Below are positions 6,527 to 14,289 of a DNA stretch of 14,524 nucleotides, in pieces. This DNA is from ZC4RG17 sp036380875. GTDB taxonomy: Bacteria > Actinomycetota > Acidimicrobiia > Spongiisociales > ZC4RG35. The first letter of the stretch is position 1; the number at the start of each line of letters is the position of its first letter. The notes beneath the pieces were generated by a model that saw only the letters and a list, made by a program, of their open reading frames with translations, ran no database searches and had not been told where the DNA came from. The position numbers were made by a program, and so were the translations under genes. The stretch spans positions 1 through 14,524 of the forward strand of contig DASVDX010000059.1 of the NCBI GenBank assembly GCA_036380875.1, in the 5' to 3' direction.

Positions 6527-7858
6527 ATGAAGATCATCGTCGTGGGAGCCGGCGCCGTCGGCTCCTATCTCGCCAAACTCCTCTCGTCGGAAGGCAAGGA
6601 CGTCCATGTCATCGAATCCGACGAGGAACGCGCCGCCGAGATGCAAGAGGCGCTCGACGCCTTGGTCATCGTCGGCAATGGCGCATCGGCCGCCACCCTC
6701 GAAGAGGCTGGGGCTCGCAACGCCGACCTCCTGATCGCCGTCTCCAATTCGGACGGCGTCAACATCCTCGCTTGCCACACCGCCCGCCAATTGGGCGTGA
6801 AGCGAACCGTGGCCCGCATCGAGGACCCTGGTTTGCGCGAGGGTGTCGACCAACTCGGCGTGGACGTAGTCATCGACCCGAGCGCCACGGCGGCGCAGGA
6901 ACTGGTCACTCTGGTGAAAGAGACGGGCGTTTCCGAGATGGTGCACTTCGCCGACGGGAAGCTCGTGCTCCTCGGCGGCATCGTGACGCCCCAATCCCCT
7001 CTTGCTCGCCAGCCTCTGAGCCAACTTCGCCTCCGCAGCGCCGAGTGGGGATGGGTGGTGGCCGCCCTGGTCCGCCATGGCAAGACGATCGTCGCCCACG
7101 GAGACACCGAGGTTCTGGCCGGCGACCATGCTCTCTTGATGACCACTTCGGACAACATCGAGCGCGCCGTCAACCTGCTCGGGCTGCGCAAGGTGCGGAT
7201 CGACCGCGTGGTCGTGGTCGGGAGCACCAGGCTGGGCGAGCTCACCGCCGAGGAAATGGTCAAGAAGGGGTTCTCCGTCGTGATGGTGGACCGCGACCGA
7301 GGGAGGTGCTCGCAGCTGGCTGCTCGCCACCCGAAGGCGGTGGTCGTTCACGGCGACGCCACCGACCCCGACGTGCTGTCCGAGTTGGAGCTGGGGCCCT
7401 CTGACGCGGTTCTCGCCTTGACAGGGTGGGATGAAGTCAACATCACCGTGGCCCTCGTCGCCAAAGCGCTGGGTGCGGCGTCGACGATCGCCCGTTTCAA
7501 CCGGATCCGCTATGTGTCGCTGCTTTCGGGCCTGGGTATCGACGCCGCCGTTTCCAGCCGCCTCCTCGCCGCCTCGGCCATCCTGCGATTCGTCCGCCAC
7601 GGCAGGATCCAGCAAGTGGTGACGTTCTCCGACACGGACGCCGAGGCGATCGAAGTCGAGGTCAGCGAAAACGCCCCCGCCGTCGGCAAATCGCTGATCG
7701 ACCTGGAGCTTCCCCGCGGGGTGGTCGTCGGCGGCATCTCGCGTGGGGAAACGACTTTCGTGCCCGACGGCTCCACGCGGATCCGGGCCGGAGATCATCT
7801 GATCTTCTTCGCCCTTCCCGACAACATCGAAGAGTCGTCGGCTCTGTTCGCCCCCTGA
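6527..7858 (+). CDS. trkA: Trk potassium uptake system NAD-binding protein TrkA
   Basis: TrkA is the cytoplasmic regulator that binds NAD(H) and ATP/ADP and gates the TrkH channel. The 443-aa protein has the duplicated layout of the family. The first RCK-N domain has GAGAVG (7-12) and acidic E30, followed by an RCK-C domain (about 137-215). A second RCK-N begins at VVVVGSTRLGELTAEEM (about 228-244) with D255, followed by a second RCK-C to the end (GDHLIFF near 422-428). The second nucleotide loop is less canonical (GSTRLG). The start is ATG at 6527; a GTG two codons earlier (6521) is an alternative, and neither has a clear SD. The stop TGA shares its last base with the trkH ATG, so the two are coupled. 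Divergent moxR shares the short upstream region. Confidence 0.96.
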   Translation: MKIIVVGAGAVGSYLAKLLSSEGKDVHVIESDEERAAEMQEALDALVIVGNGASAATLEEAGARNADLLIAVSNSDGVNILACHTARQLGVKRTVARIEDPGLREGVDQLGVDVVIDPSATAAQELVTLVKETGVSEMVHFADGKLVLLGGIVTPQSPLARQPLSQLRLRSAEWGWVVAALVRHGKTIVAHGDTEVLAGDHALLMTTSDNIERAVNLLGLRKVRIDRVVVVGSTRLGELTAEEMVKKGFSVVMVDRDRGRCSQLAARHPKAVVVHGDATDPDVLSELELGPSDAVLALTGWDEVNITVALVAKALGAASTIARFNRIRYVSLLSGLGIDAAVSSRLLAASAILRFVRHGRIQQVVTFSDTDAEAIEVEVSENAPAVGKSLIDLELPRGVVVGGISRGETTFVPDGSTRIRAGDHLIFFALPDNIEESSALFAP

Positions 7859-9339
7859 TGATCGTCACCGCCGACCGGACCGTCCGCTCGTTGCCGCGCA
7901 CGCTGTCGTACGTCATCGGCTCGGCGGTGACGGCGATCGGCGTGTTGATGCTCACCACCGCCGCACTGGCATATCTCATGGGAGAGCGAGACCCCGGACT
8001 CGGCATCCTCCTGTCCGGCCTCATCACGGTGGCTTGCGGCCTCCTCATGTGGCGCGTCTTCGGCCACGCCACGTCGCTGTCCGTCAAGGAAGGGTTCGCC
8101 ACCGTCGGGTTGGCCTGGTTCGTCATCTCCGTCTTCGGTGCCCTCCCCTACCTCCTCACCAGCACGATCCCCAGCGTGACCGACGCATTCTTCGAAACCG
8201 TGTCGGGATTCACCACGACAGGGGCGTCGGTGGTGGCGAACCCGGGCGACCTGCCGCGCAGCATCGGCATCTGGCGCGGGCTCACCCAATGGGTGGGCGG
8301 CATGGGGGTGATCATCCTCTCCGTGGCAATCCTGCCGCTGCTCGGCACAGGCGGCGTGCAGCTCGCCCGAGCCGAGCTGCCGGGTGGAAAGCCGGACCGT
8401 CTCACTCCCCGCTTCAAGGAGACGGCCAAGCGCCTCTGGTTCGTCTATGTGGGGTTGACGGCGCTCACGGCGACCTTGCTGGTCCTCGGAGACCTCGACC
8501 TGTATCAGGCGGCGGTCCACGCCATGACGACCACCGCCACCGGCGGGTTCAGCACCGAGGCCAGCTCACTGGCGTCCTTCTCGCCGTACACGCAATGGGT
8601 GGTGACGGTCTTCATGTTCTTGTCGGGTGTGAGCTTCGCCCTCCACTACCGGGCGCTGCGCCAGCCGTCGATCTATCTGCGTGACTCCGAGTTCCGCCTC
8701 TACGTCGGTCTGATACTCGCCGGTGTCGTGCTGGTGGCCGGCGGCCTCCTCGCCGACACGGGCCTCACCGAGACGATCCGCAACTCCGCTTTCACCGTCG
8801 TGTCGATCGTCACCACCACTGGCTTTGCCACCACCGACTGGGGCTCGTGGCGGCCGGCGCTGCAGATCATCGTGATCGGGCTGATGTTCCTCGGTGGGAT
8901 GGCGGGCTCCACGTCGGGGTCCGTGAAGACGTTCCGGGTGGGGATCCTCTCCAAGGCGGCATTCGCCGACCTGCGTCGACTGGTCTACCCGAGGGGTGTC
9001 TTCACGGTGCGGTTCGGACGTGAACGGGTGCCCGATCAGCTCCTCGAGTCGATCCAGTCGTTTTTCCTCTTCTACATGTTCCTCTTCATGACGGGCACCT
9101 TCCTGCTCACTTTCATCGACGCCAACATGTCGGAGCGGCTGGACCTCGTAACGGCGGCATCGGCGGTGGCGGCCTCCCTCGGCAACGTCGGGCCGGCCCT
9201 CGCCGATGTGGGACCGACCTCGAACTACGCCTCCATCGCCTGGCCCGGCAAGTGGCTGCTGTCGGGGCTGATGATCGCGGGACGGCTCGAGATCTTCCCC
9301 GTGCTGCTGCTGTTCACCCGCGACCTATGGCGTCGCTGA
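7858..9339 (+). CDS. trkH: Trk potassium transporter channel subunit TrkH
   Basis: This is the membrane-embedded potassium translocating subunit of Trk/Ktr type, 493 aa, within the usual 480-510. It is strongly hydrophobic, with about ten to twelve predicted helices in four MPM repeats. The four selectivity-filter loops are visible: TTTGAS (119-124), TATGGFS (226-232), TTTGFA (319-324) and LGNVGP (441-446), each with its central Gly. A GSTSGSVKTFR loop (350-360) follows the third repeat, consistent with the family's gating loop. The ATG at 7858 overlaps the trkA stop by one base (TGATG), so TrkA and TrkH are made together. Its stop is only 6 nt from the end of convergent proB, and no terminator hairpin separates them. 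Confidence 0.97.
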   Translation: MIVTADRTVRSLPRTLSYVIGSAVTAIGVLMLTTAALAYLMGERDPGLGILLSGLITVACGLLMWRVFGHATSLSVKEGFATVGLAWFVISVFGALPYLLTSTIPSVTDAFFETVSGFTTTGASVVANPGDLPRSIGIWRGLTQWVGGMGVIILSVAILPLLGTGGVQLARAELPGGKPDRLTPRFKETAKRLWFVYVGLTALTATLLVLGDLDLYQAAVHAMTTTATGGFSTEASSLASFSPYTQWVVTVFMFLSGVSFALHYRALRQPSIYLRDSEFRLYVGLILAGVVLVAGGLLADTGLTETIRNSAFTVVSIVTTTGFATTDWGSWRPALQIIVIGLMFLGGMAGSTSGSVKTFRVGILSKAAFADLRRLVYPRGVFTVRFGRERVPDQLLESIQSFFLFYMFLFMTGTFLLTFIDANMSERLDLVTAASAVAASLGNVGPALADVGPTSNYASIAWPGKWLLSGLMIAGRLEIFPVLLLFTRDLWRR

Positions 9340-9345
9340 AACCAG

Positions 9346-10422
9346 TCACGAGGCGAACACGGCGAGCTCGTCGCGGTGGATGACCTCGTCGCCGCCGCGG
9401 CGACCCATCCTCTCTCTGACCGTAGACGCCGGCATCCGGGCCAGGCCCCGACCGATCACCTGACGGTCGGGACCCACCACGTCGACGGTCTCGCCCGCGG
9501 AGAACTTGCCGTCGACGCCGGTCACCCCAACGGGCAGCAAGGAAGTCCCCCGCTGAACGAGCGCCTCGACGGCTCCCTCGTCGATCGCGACGAAGCCCCG
9601 CACCGGCTGGCAGAAGGCGATCCACAGCTTGCGGGCGGGAAGGGAGACCCTGCGAGGCTCGACCCAGGTACCCACCGGCTTGCCTTCGGCGACGTCGCGG
9701 AGTGGGGCATCGGCGGAAGCGATGATCGTCGGGATCTGGGAGAAGGCAGCGATACGGGCGGCCTCCACCTTCGTCGCCACGCCTCCCGAGCCGAGCGGCC
9801 CAACGCCATGGAGACGGTCGAGGCGCTCGTCGGCGTGGTCCACCGCGGCCAGAAACTCGGCTTCGCCCAGGCGGGGATCCGACGAGAAGAGACCCTCCGT
9901 GTCGGTGAGGAGCACGAGAAGGGATGCGCCAACGAGGTGGGAGACGATCGCCGCCAGCCGGTCGTTGTCCCCGAAGCGAACCCCGTCGATGGCGATCGTG
10001 TCATTTTCGTTCACAACCGGGACGACGCCCTCAGTCAGCATCCGGTCGAGCGTCTGACGGGCGTAGAGGTATTGATCGCGGTTGGCGAGGACGTCGCGGG
10101 TGAGGAGCACCTGGCCGGCGACGCGCCCCCGAGTGGCGAACGCCTCGGCGTAGCTGTGCATCAGCAGTCCCTGGCCGACGGCGGCAGCCGCCTGCAAGCT
10201 GGGAACGTCGGCAGGACGGGACTTGAACCCCATCGGGGCCAGGCCTGCCGCCACGGCCCCCGAGGTGACGAGTACCGCCGACAACCCTTCGTCCCACAGG
10301 TCGGTGATCTGGCCGGCGACACGTTCGATCGCGGCCCGGTCGATTCCGGCGTCCGGGCCCACGAGGCTCGATGAGCCGATCTTCACGACTACCCGTCCGC
10401 CGTCAGGGACTGGGCGCCTCAT
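9346..10422 (-). CDS. proB: Glutamate 5-kinase ProB
   Basis: ProB phosphorylates glutamate at the gamma carboxyl, the first and feedback-controlled step of proline synthesis. The 358-aa protein has an amino-acid-kinase domain with VVVKIGSSSLV (11-21), LVTSGAVAAGL (51-61), VVNENDTIAID (136-146), FGDNDRLAAIVS (150-161), LLTDTEGLF (171-179) and the ATP-site GSGGVATKVEAARIA (211-225). A C-terminal PUA domain follows (about 274-350, FVAIDEGAVEALVQRGTSLLPVG). Its ATG overlaps the obg stop by 4 nt (ATGA), so it is the last gene of the rplU-rpmA-obg-proB operon. proA, normally next in actinobacteria, is missing; trkH converges instead. The product probably still needs ProA encoded elsewhere. Confidence 0.96.
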   Translation of the reverse strand: MRRPVPDGGRVVVKIGSSSLVGPDAGIDRAAIERVAGQITDLWDEGLSAVLVTSGAVAAGLAPMGFKSRPADVPSLQAAAAVGQGLLMHSYAEAFATRGRVAGQVLLTRDVLANRDQYLYARQTLDRMLTEGVVPVVNENDTIAIDGVRFGDNDRLAAIVSHLVGASLLVLLTDTEGLFSSDPRLGEAEFLAAVDHADERLDRLHGVGPLGSGGVATKVEAARIAAFSQIPTIIASADAPLRDVAEGKPVGTWVEPRRVSLPARKLWIAFCQPVRGFVAIDEGAVEALVQRGTSLLPVGVTGVDGKFSAGETVDVVGPDRQVIGRGLARMPASTVRERMGRRGGDEVIHRDELAVFAS

Positions 10423-11687
10423 TCGTCGTCGTCCTCCTCGTCGTCGGACACAGGTGGCGAGTACTCGAAAGTCAAGTCGCCGATCCGCACGTCGTCGCCT
10501 TCTTTTGCGCCCGCCTCGGCGAGCGCCTTGTCGACCCCGAGGCGCTCCAGTCGAGCGGCAGCCATGTCGGCGGCCTCTGGGTGAGTGAGGTCGGCGAATG
10601 CCACAGCGCGTTCCGCGCCGATCCCCTCTACGACCCAGGTGTTGCCTTCGCGCCGGATCGTGAAAGCCGCTTGCGCCGGGCGGTGGAGCACGTAGCCCGG
10701 CCGATCGGGCGCCTCCCGTTTGGCCGTTTCCACGAGGTCGGCCACGGCGTGGAGGAACTCGGGAATGCCCTCACGGGTGATGGACGAGATGAGCTTCGCC
10801 TCGGGTATCTCGGAGGCCGCATTCCGGGCTTCAGGCAGATCGGCCTTGCCTATTGCCACGAGACGGGGGCGGGCAGCGAGTTCGGGTGAATACCTCTCGA
10901 GTTCGCCGATGAGGACCTCGAGCTGTCGAGCCGGAGGGTCGGTCTGGTAGGGCGAGGGGTCCAGGAGGATCACCAGCGCCCGGGCCCGCTCGGTGTGGCG
11001 CAGGAACTCGTGGCCGAGCCCCCTGCCTTCGGCGGCTCCTTCGATCAGGCCGGGGATATCGGCGAGGATGAACTCACGGCCGTCTACCTCGACTACGCCC
11101 AGGTTCGGCTCGAGAGTCGTGAACGGGTAGTCGGCGATCTTCGGCTTGGCCGCCGATACCACCGAGATGAGGGTCGACTTGCCGGCGTTGGGGTAGCCGA
11201 TCAGGGCGGCATCGGCCAAGAGCCTCAACTCGAAGACGAACGTCGCCTCACGGCCGAATTCCCCCTGCTCGGCGATCGAAGGGGCGCGGTTCGTCGGTGA
11301 CATGAACGCGGCGTTGCCTCGTCCCCCGCGGCCGCCTTCGACGAGCACGACCGACTGCCCATCCGCGACCAGATCGGCGATGAGCGTGCCCTCTTCGTCG
11401 TAGATGGTGGTTCCGGCCGGCACCGACAGGATCAGGTCCTCGCCGGCCTTGCCATGCTGGAGGTCACCTCGACCGTGGGTTCCGTCGCCGGCCCGGTGGT
11501 GGGGGTTGCGGGCGTACGTGAGAAGGGACGCCATGCCTTCGTCGACACGAACGATGACGTTGCCTCCCCTGCCGCCATTGCCGCCCGTGGGCCGGCCTTT
11601 CGGGAGCCCGCGGCGGCGTTCGAAAGCAACGACCCCGGCGCCTCCGTTGCCCCCGCGAAGGTGGACGCGGACCCGGTCTACGAACAC
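10419..11687 (-). CDS. obg: Obg-family GTPase (CgtA/ObgE)
   Basis: Obg is an essential GTPase that binds the 50S subunit during assembly and links growth to the stringent response. The 422-aa protein carries all three actinobacterial-type parts: the Gly-rich Obg fold (1-156), a G domain with G1 GYPNAGKS (164-171), G2 TT (190-191) and G3 DIPG (210-213), and an OCT C-terminal domain (about 345-412), closing with an acidic DDEEDDDE tail. The G4 motif, normally NKxD, reads GKAD (280-283), losing the guanine-contacting Asn side chain. G5 reads SSITREG. The start is GTG at 11687, giving FVDRVRVHLRGG as in the family; no clear SD is seen. It lies 25 nt after rpmA and overlaps proB by 4 nt. Confidence 0.96.
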   Translation of the reverse strand: MFVDRVRVHLRGGNGGAGVVAFERRRGLPKGRPTGGNGGRGGNVIVRVDEGMASLLTYARNPHHRAGDGTHGRGDLQHGKAGEDLILSVPAGTTIYDEEGTLIADLVADGQSVVLVEGGRGGRGNAAFMSPTNRAPSIAEQGEFGREATFVFELRLLADAALIGYPNAGKSTLISVVSAAKPKIADYPFTTLEPNLGVVEVDGREFILADIPGLIEGAAEGRGLGHEFLRHTERARALVILLDPSPYQTDPPARQLEVLIGELERYSPELAARPRLVAIGKADLPEARNAASEIPEAKLISSITREGIPEFLHAVADLVETAKREAPDRPGYVLHRPAQAAFTIRREGNTWVVEGIGAERAVAFADLTHPEAADMAAARLERLGVDKALAEAGAKEGDDVRIGDLTFEYSPPVSDDEEDDDE

Positions 11688-11712
11688 GGCGCGCCCGGGG
11701 AGCTGCCCCTGG

Positions 11713-11964
11713 TCAGTCGACGAGGACGTCTACCAGGCGCCGCTGATTGCGCTTGGCGTAACGGACGGTGCCCGATGAGAGCGCGTAGAGCGTGTCGTCG
11801 CCGCCACGACCGACGTTGAGACCCGGGTGGATGCGGGTGCCGCGCTGGCGAACGATGATGGCGCCGGCGTTGACGAACTGGCCGTCGAAGACCTTCGGGC
11901 CCAGTCGCTTCGCGGCTGATTCGCGCCCGTTCTTGCTGGAACCGCCTGCCTTTGTCTTGGACAT
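11713..11964 (-). CDS. rpmA: 50S ribosomal protein L27
   Basis: L27 is a small basic 50S protein whose N-terminus reaches the peptidyl transferase centre. The 83-aa sequence shows the family pattern: AGGSSKNGRESAAKRLG (residues 6-22), GQFVNAGAIIVRQRGTRIHPG, VGRGGDDTLYAL and a C-terminal strand with VRYAKR. The start is MSKTKAGGS, with no Firmicutes-style cleavable extension. AGGAGG lies 6 nt before the ATG and overlaps the end of rplU; rplU stops 1 nt upstream, so the two are coupled. obg follows on the same strand. Confidence 0.98.
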   Translation of the reverse strand: MSKTKAGGSSKNGRESAAKRLGPKVFDGQFVNAGAIIVRQRGTRIHPGLNVGRGGDDTLYALSSGTVRYAKRNQRRLVDVLVD

Positions 11965-11965
11965 C

Positions 11966-12364
11966 TCAATCCTCCTCGGAGGCGGCGTCCTTGTCGGCTG
12001 CCTCCGCTTCTTCTGCCTTCTTGGTCTGCCGTTTGGCCTGCGACTTCTTCTTCTGCTCGAGGGCGATGCCGGTGATCTCGAGCTGCGTGTAGGTCTGACG
12101 ATGGCCCATGCGACGCCGATAACCGGTCTTCGCCTTGTACTTGAAGATGTCGACCTTGTCGCCCTTCACCTCGCCGAGCACCTTGGCGGTGACGGTGGCG
12201 TTCTCCAACTCGGAAGGGCTGGAGAAGGTGTTGCCGTCGTCGTCGACCACGAGCAACGGCCGAAACTCGACCGTTTCGCCGGCATTCTTGACACGCTCGA
12301 CCTCTATTACATCGCCGGATTGCACCTTGGCCTGCTTGCCGCCGGCGCGAATGATGGCGTACAT
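11966..12364 (-). CDS. rplU: 50S ribosomal protein L21
   Basis: L21 binds 23S rRNA in the 50S subunit. Residues 1-101 match the family (MYAIIRAGGKQAKVQSGD, KTGYRRRMGHRQTYTQLEITGI). After that comes a tail of about 31 residues, first Lys-rich (EQKKKSQAKRQTKK) then acidic (EEAEAADKDAASEED), making 132 aa against about 103 in E. coli. The ATG at 12364 is chosen because MYAII is the family start; GAGG lies 9 nt upstream. The frame stays open far upstream (to 12562), but that part lies inside rne and is not protein-like. It heads the rplU-rpmA-obg-proB operon behind the rne terminator. Confidence 0.97.
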   Translation of the reverse strand: MYAIIRAGGKQAKVQSGDVIEVERVKNAGETVEFRPLLVVDDDGNTFSSPSELENATVTAKVLGEVKGDKVDIFKYKAKTGYRRRMGHRQTYTQLEITGIALEQKKKSQAKRQTKKAEEAEAADKDAASEED

Positions 12365-12401
12365 GAGTAAAGACCTCGTCGGAGAAGGATTACGAACGAT
12401 C

Positions 12402-12431
12402 AGATTAGCAGTGGCGCATGACCACCAACAA
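12402..12431 (-). promoter_or_regulatory. Possible promoter for rplU-rpmA-obg-proB
   Basis: On the minus strand, TTGTTG (12431-12426) and TAATCT (12407-12402) are 18 nt apart and would start transcription about 30 nt before the rplU ATG. Both hexamers are only partial consensus matches. The position directly after the rne terminator supports a promoter here. Confidence 0.35.
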
Positions 12432-12435
12432 AGGA

Positions 12436-12462
12436 GTCGGTAGGCGGTGTCCGCCTCCCGAC
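12436..12462 (-). terminator. Hairpin terminator after rne
   Basis: The arms 12436-12447 and 12451-12462 pair over 12 positions with one mismatch around a 3-nt TGT loop. The hairpin starts 6 nt after the rne stop. On the minus strand it is followed by TCCTTTGTTGG, a modest T-rich stretch, consistent with intrinsic termination of rne. Confidence 0.65.
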
Positions 12463-12468
12463 GACCCT

Positions 12469-14022
12469 TCAGTCCGTGTCGACAGCCGCGCCCACCACGG
12501 GCAAGCCATTCTTCACGGCTTCCTCGTTCAACAGAACCCCTCTCCCCTCGCAATGAGGGCACGGCTCGGAGAAGTGCTCCAGTAGGCCGGCGGAAACGTT
12601 CTTTCTCGTCATCTCCACCAGACCGAGCTGGGACACATCGAAGACCTGAGTGCGGGTCTTGTCCTTGGCGAGCGTCTCCTTGAGCTTGCGAAGAACCAGT
12701 TGCTGGTTCTTCTCCTTCTCCATGTCGATGAAGTCGATGACGATGATCCCGCCGATGTCCCGCAACCGCAGCTGGCGGCCGATCTCCTCGGCCGCTTCGA
12801 GGTTGTTCTGAAGGACGGTCTCCTCGAGGCTCGAGGAGCCGACGAACTTGCCGGTGTTGACATCGATGACGGTGAGGGCTTCGGTCCGGTCGATCACCAG
12901 GTGTCCCCCGGACGGCAGGTAGACGCGACGTTCCAACGCCTTCCGTAGTTGGTCGTCGACGTGGTACCGCTCGAACAGCGGCATCTCGTCCTCGTACAGA
13001 TGCACCTTGGACACGAGGTCGGGTGCGGTCGCACGCAGGTATTCGACTACCGCTTCGTAGGCGGCCTTGTCCTCGACGAGCATCCGGCGGAAGTCGGGGG
13101 TGAAGTGCTCGCGGATGACCCGGATGAGGAGATCGGGTTCCTCGTAGATGACCCGCGGGGCGCCGCCTTCGGCCGCCTTCTCTTTGATCTCCTCCCAGGT
13201 CTTGACCAGACGGGAGATGTCGGCGGCGATGTCCTCGGCGGAGGCGTGGAGCGCCGCTGTGCGGACTATGACCCCGAACCCCTCTGGCTTCACCTTCTCG
13301 ATCACATCGCGCAGTCGCGTCCGCTCCTCCTCCGGAAGCCGGCGGCTGATGCCGTTCGTGTCGGAATCGGGGACGAGCACCAGGTACCGGCCCGGAAGGG
13401 ACGGGTTGCCGGTGAGACGGGCGCCCTTGGCGCCCATCGGGTCCTTGACCACCTGGACGAGGACTTCGTCACCTTCCTTCAGACTCTCCTCGATGCGGGG
13501 CGGGCCCTTGGGGTACTTCTTCTTGTCGTAGGCGACGTCGGCGGCGTAGAGGACACCGTTCTTCTGGGCCCCGAAGTCGAGGAACGAGGCCTCCATCCCG
13601 GGGAGGACGTTGCGGACCTTGGCGAGGTAGATGTTGCCGACCATCGACGTCCGGTCGGGGCGAGCGACGTAGTGCTCGACGAGGACCGGGCCTTCCAGGA
13701 TGACGATCTGGGTCTGGCCGTTGGCGGCGCGGACGAGCATCTGCCGGCGACCGACGTCGGTGGGGATGATGATCTCTTCATCGACGGGACGTCGACCGTT
13801 GGATCGTCCTCGAGGGATGCCGGGTTCGGAACGGCGCTTCTTCGACTTGTCGGGCTTTTCTTTGACCCGATCGGCTTTGGCGGGCGGCGGCTTCTCAGCC
13901 GCTTCCTCTACTCGGCGAACCTCGACGGTCTGGCCACCGATGCGGAGGATCTTCCGCTCCTCGACGACATCGGTCGACGATTTCTTGAGCACCGTCGGGG
14001 TGCGGCGACGGAAGAATGGCAT
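12469..14022 (-). CDS. rne: Ribonuclease E/G family endoribonuclease
   Basis: RNase E/G makes single-strand cuts in mRNA and processes rRNA and tRNA precursors. In this 517-aa protein the catalytic core spans about 92-500: an S1 RNA-binding domain (about 125-215, GNIYLAKVRNVLPGMEASFLDFG), the DNase I-like metal site with D387 and N389 in VIDVNTG and D430 in IVIDFIDM, and the Zn-link CPHC (C488, C491) in CPHCEGRG. The first 90 residues are a basic, probably disordered extension (KSKKRRSEPGIPRGRSNGRR). The large C-terminal scaffold of E. coli RNase E is absent, so degradosome contacts, if any, would lie in the N-terminal part. ATG at 14022 has AGGAG 9 nt upstream. Length is nearer RNase G, but the extension resembles actinobacterial RNase E. 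A hairpin ends the gene. Confidence 0.95.
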   Translation of the reverse strand: MPFFRRRTPTVLKKSSTDVVEERKILRIGGQTVEVRRVEEAAEKPPPAKADRVKEKPDKSKKRRSEPGIPRGRSNGRRPVDEEIIIPTDVGRRQMLVRAANGQTQIVILEGPVLVEHYVARPDRTSMVGNIYLAKVRNVLPGMEASFLDFGAQKNGVLYAADVAYDKKKYPKGPPRIEESLKEGDEVLVQVVKDPMGAKGARLTGNPSLPGRYLVLVPDSDTNGISRRLPEEERTRLRDVIEKVKPEGFGVIVRTAALHASAEDIAADISRLVKTWEEIKEKAAEGGAPRVIYEEPDLLIRVIREHFTPDFRRMLVEDKAAYEAVVEYLRATAPDLVSKVHLYEDEMPLFERYHVDDQLRKALERRVYLPSGGHLVIDRTEALTVIDVNTGKFVGSSSLEETVLQNNLEAAEEIGRQLRLRDIGGIIVIDFIDMEKEKNQQLVLRKLKETLAKDKTRTQVFDVSQLGLVEMTRKNVSAGLLEHFSEPCPHCEGRGVLLNEEAVKNGLPVVGAAVDTD

Positions 14023-14289
14023 TGATGTTCACTCCTATAGGTCTGCGGTTGACACGGCCGGCGCGATGACCTGGCGACACCGGCGGTCTGGACGGGGAGT
14101 CGAGTGAACGCCACCAGGGTGGATCCGGCGGTCGAACCACGGATCGATCTGAAAAAGCCGATTCCAGTCCGAAGGGACGGGAGTCGGCGGGAAGAGAATC
14201 GCAGAGGCGTCACCGTCAAACTCCGAAGATGGGCCGCATCGAGTGCGGCGCTGCAAAGGATTCTACCACGCGGCAGGGAAGGTCCCAGG
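14023..14289 (-). promoter_or_regulatory. Leader and promoter region of rne
   Basis: This 267-nt gap has no convincing gene. On the minus strand it contains an extended -10 element, TGG-TAGAAT (14268-14260), five of six matches to TATAAT with the upstream TG. The -35 is weak. A transcript from there would carry an untranslated leader of about 230 nt. A small hairpin GCCGCA / TGCGGC (14233-14249) lies near the start of that leader. In E. coli the rne leader mediates autoregulation by RNase E; whether this one does so is unknown. Confidence 0.4.

Noticed and set aside
6509..7798. 429-residue open frame antisense to trkA
   Set aside because: Typical high-GC mirror frame, His/Asp-rich with no domain; trkA on the other strand is certain.
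12365..12562. Longer L21 start inside rne
   Set aside because: MYAII at 12364 is the family N-terminus; the upstream frame is the shadow of rne and crosses its terminator.
12949..14025. 358-residue open frame antisense to rne
   Set aside because: Val/Asp/Gly-rich mirror translation of a clear RNase E/G gene.
14049..14054. TTGACA on the plus strand upstream of rne
   Set aside because: No -10 at suitable spacing and no plus-strand gene downstream.
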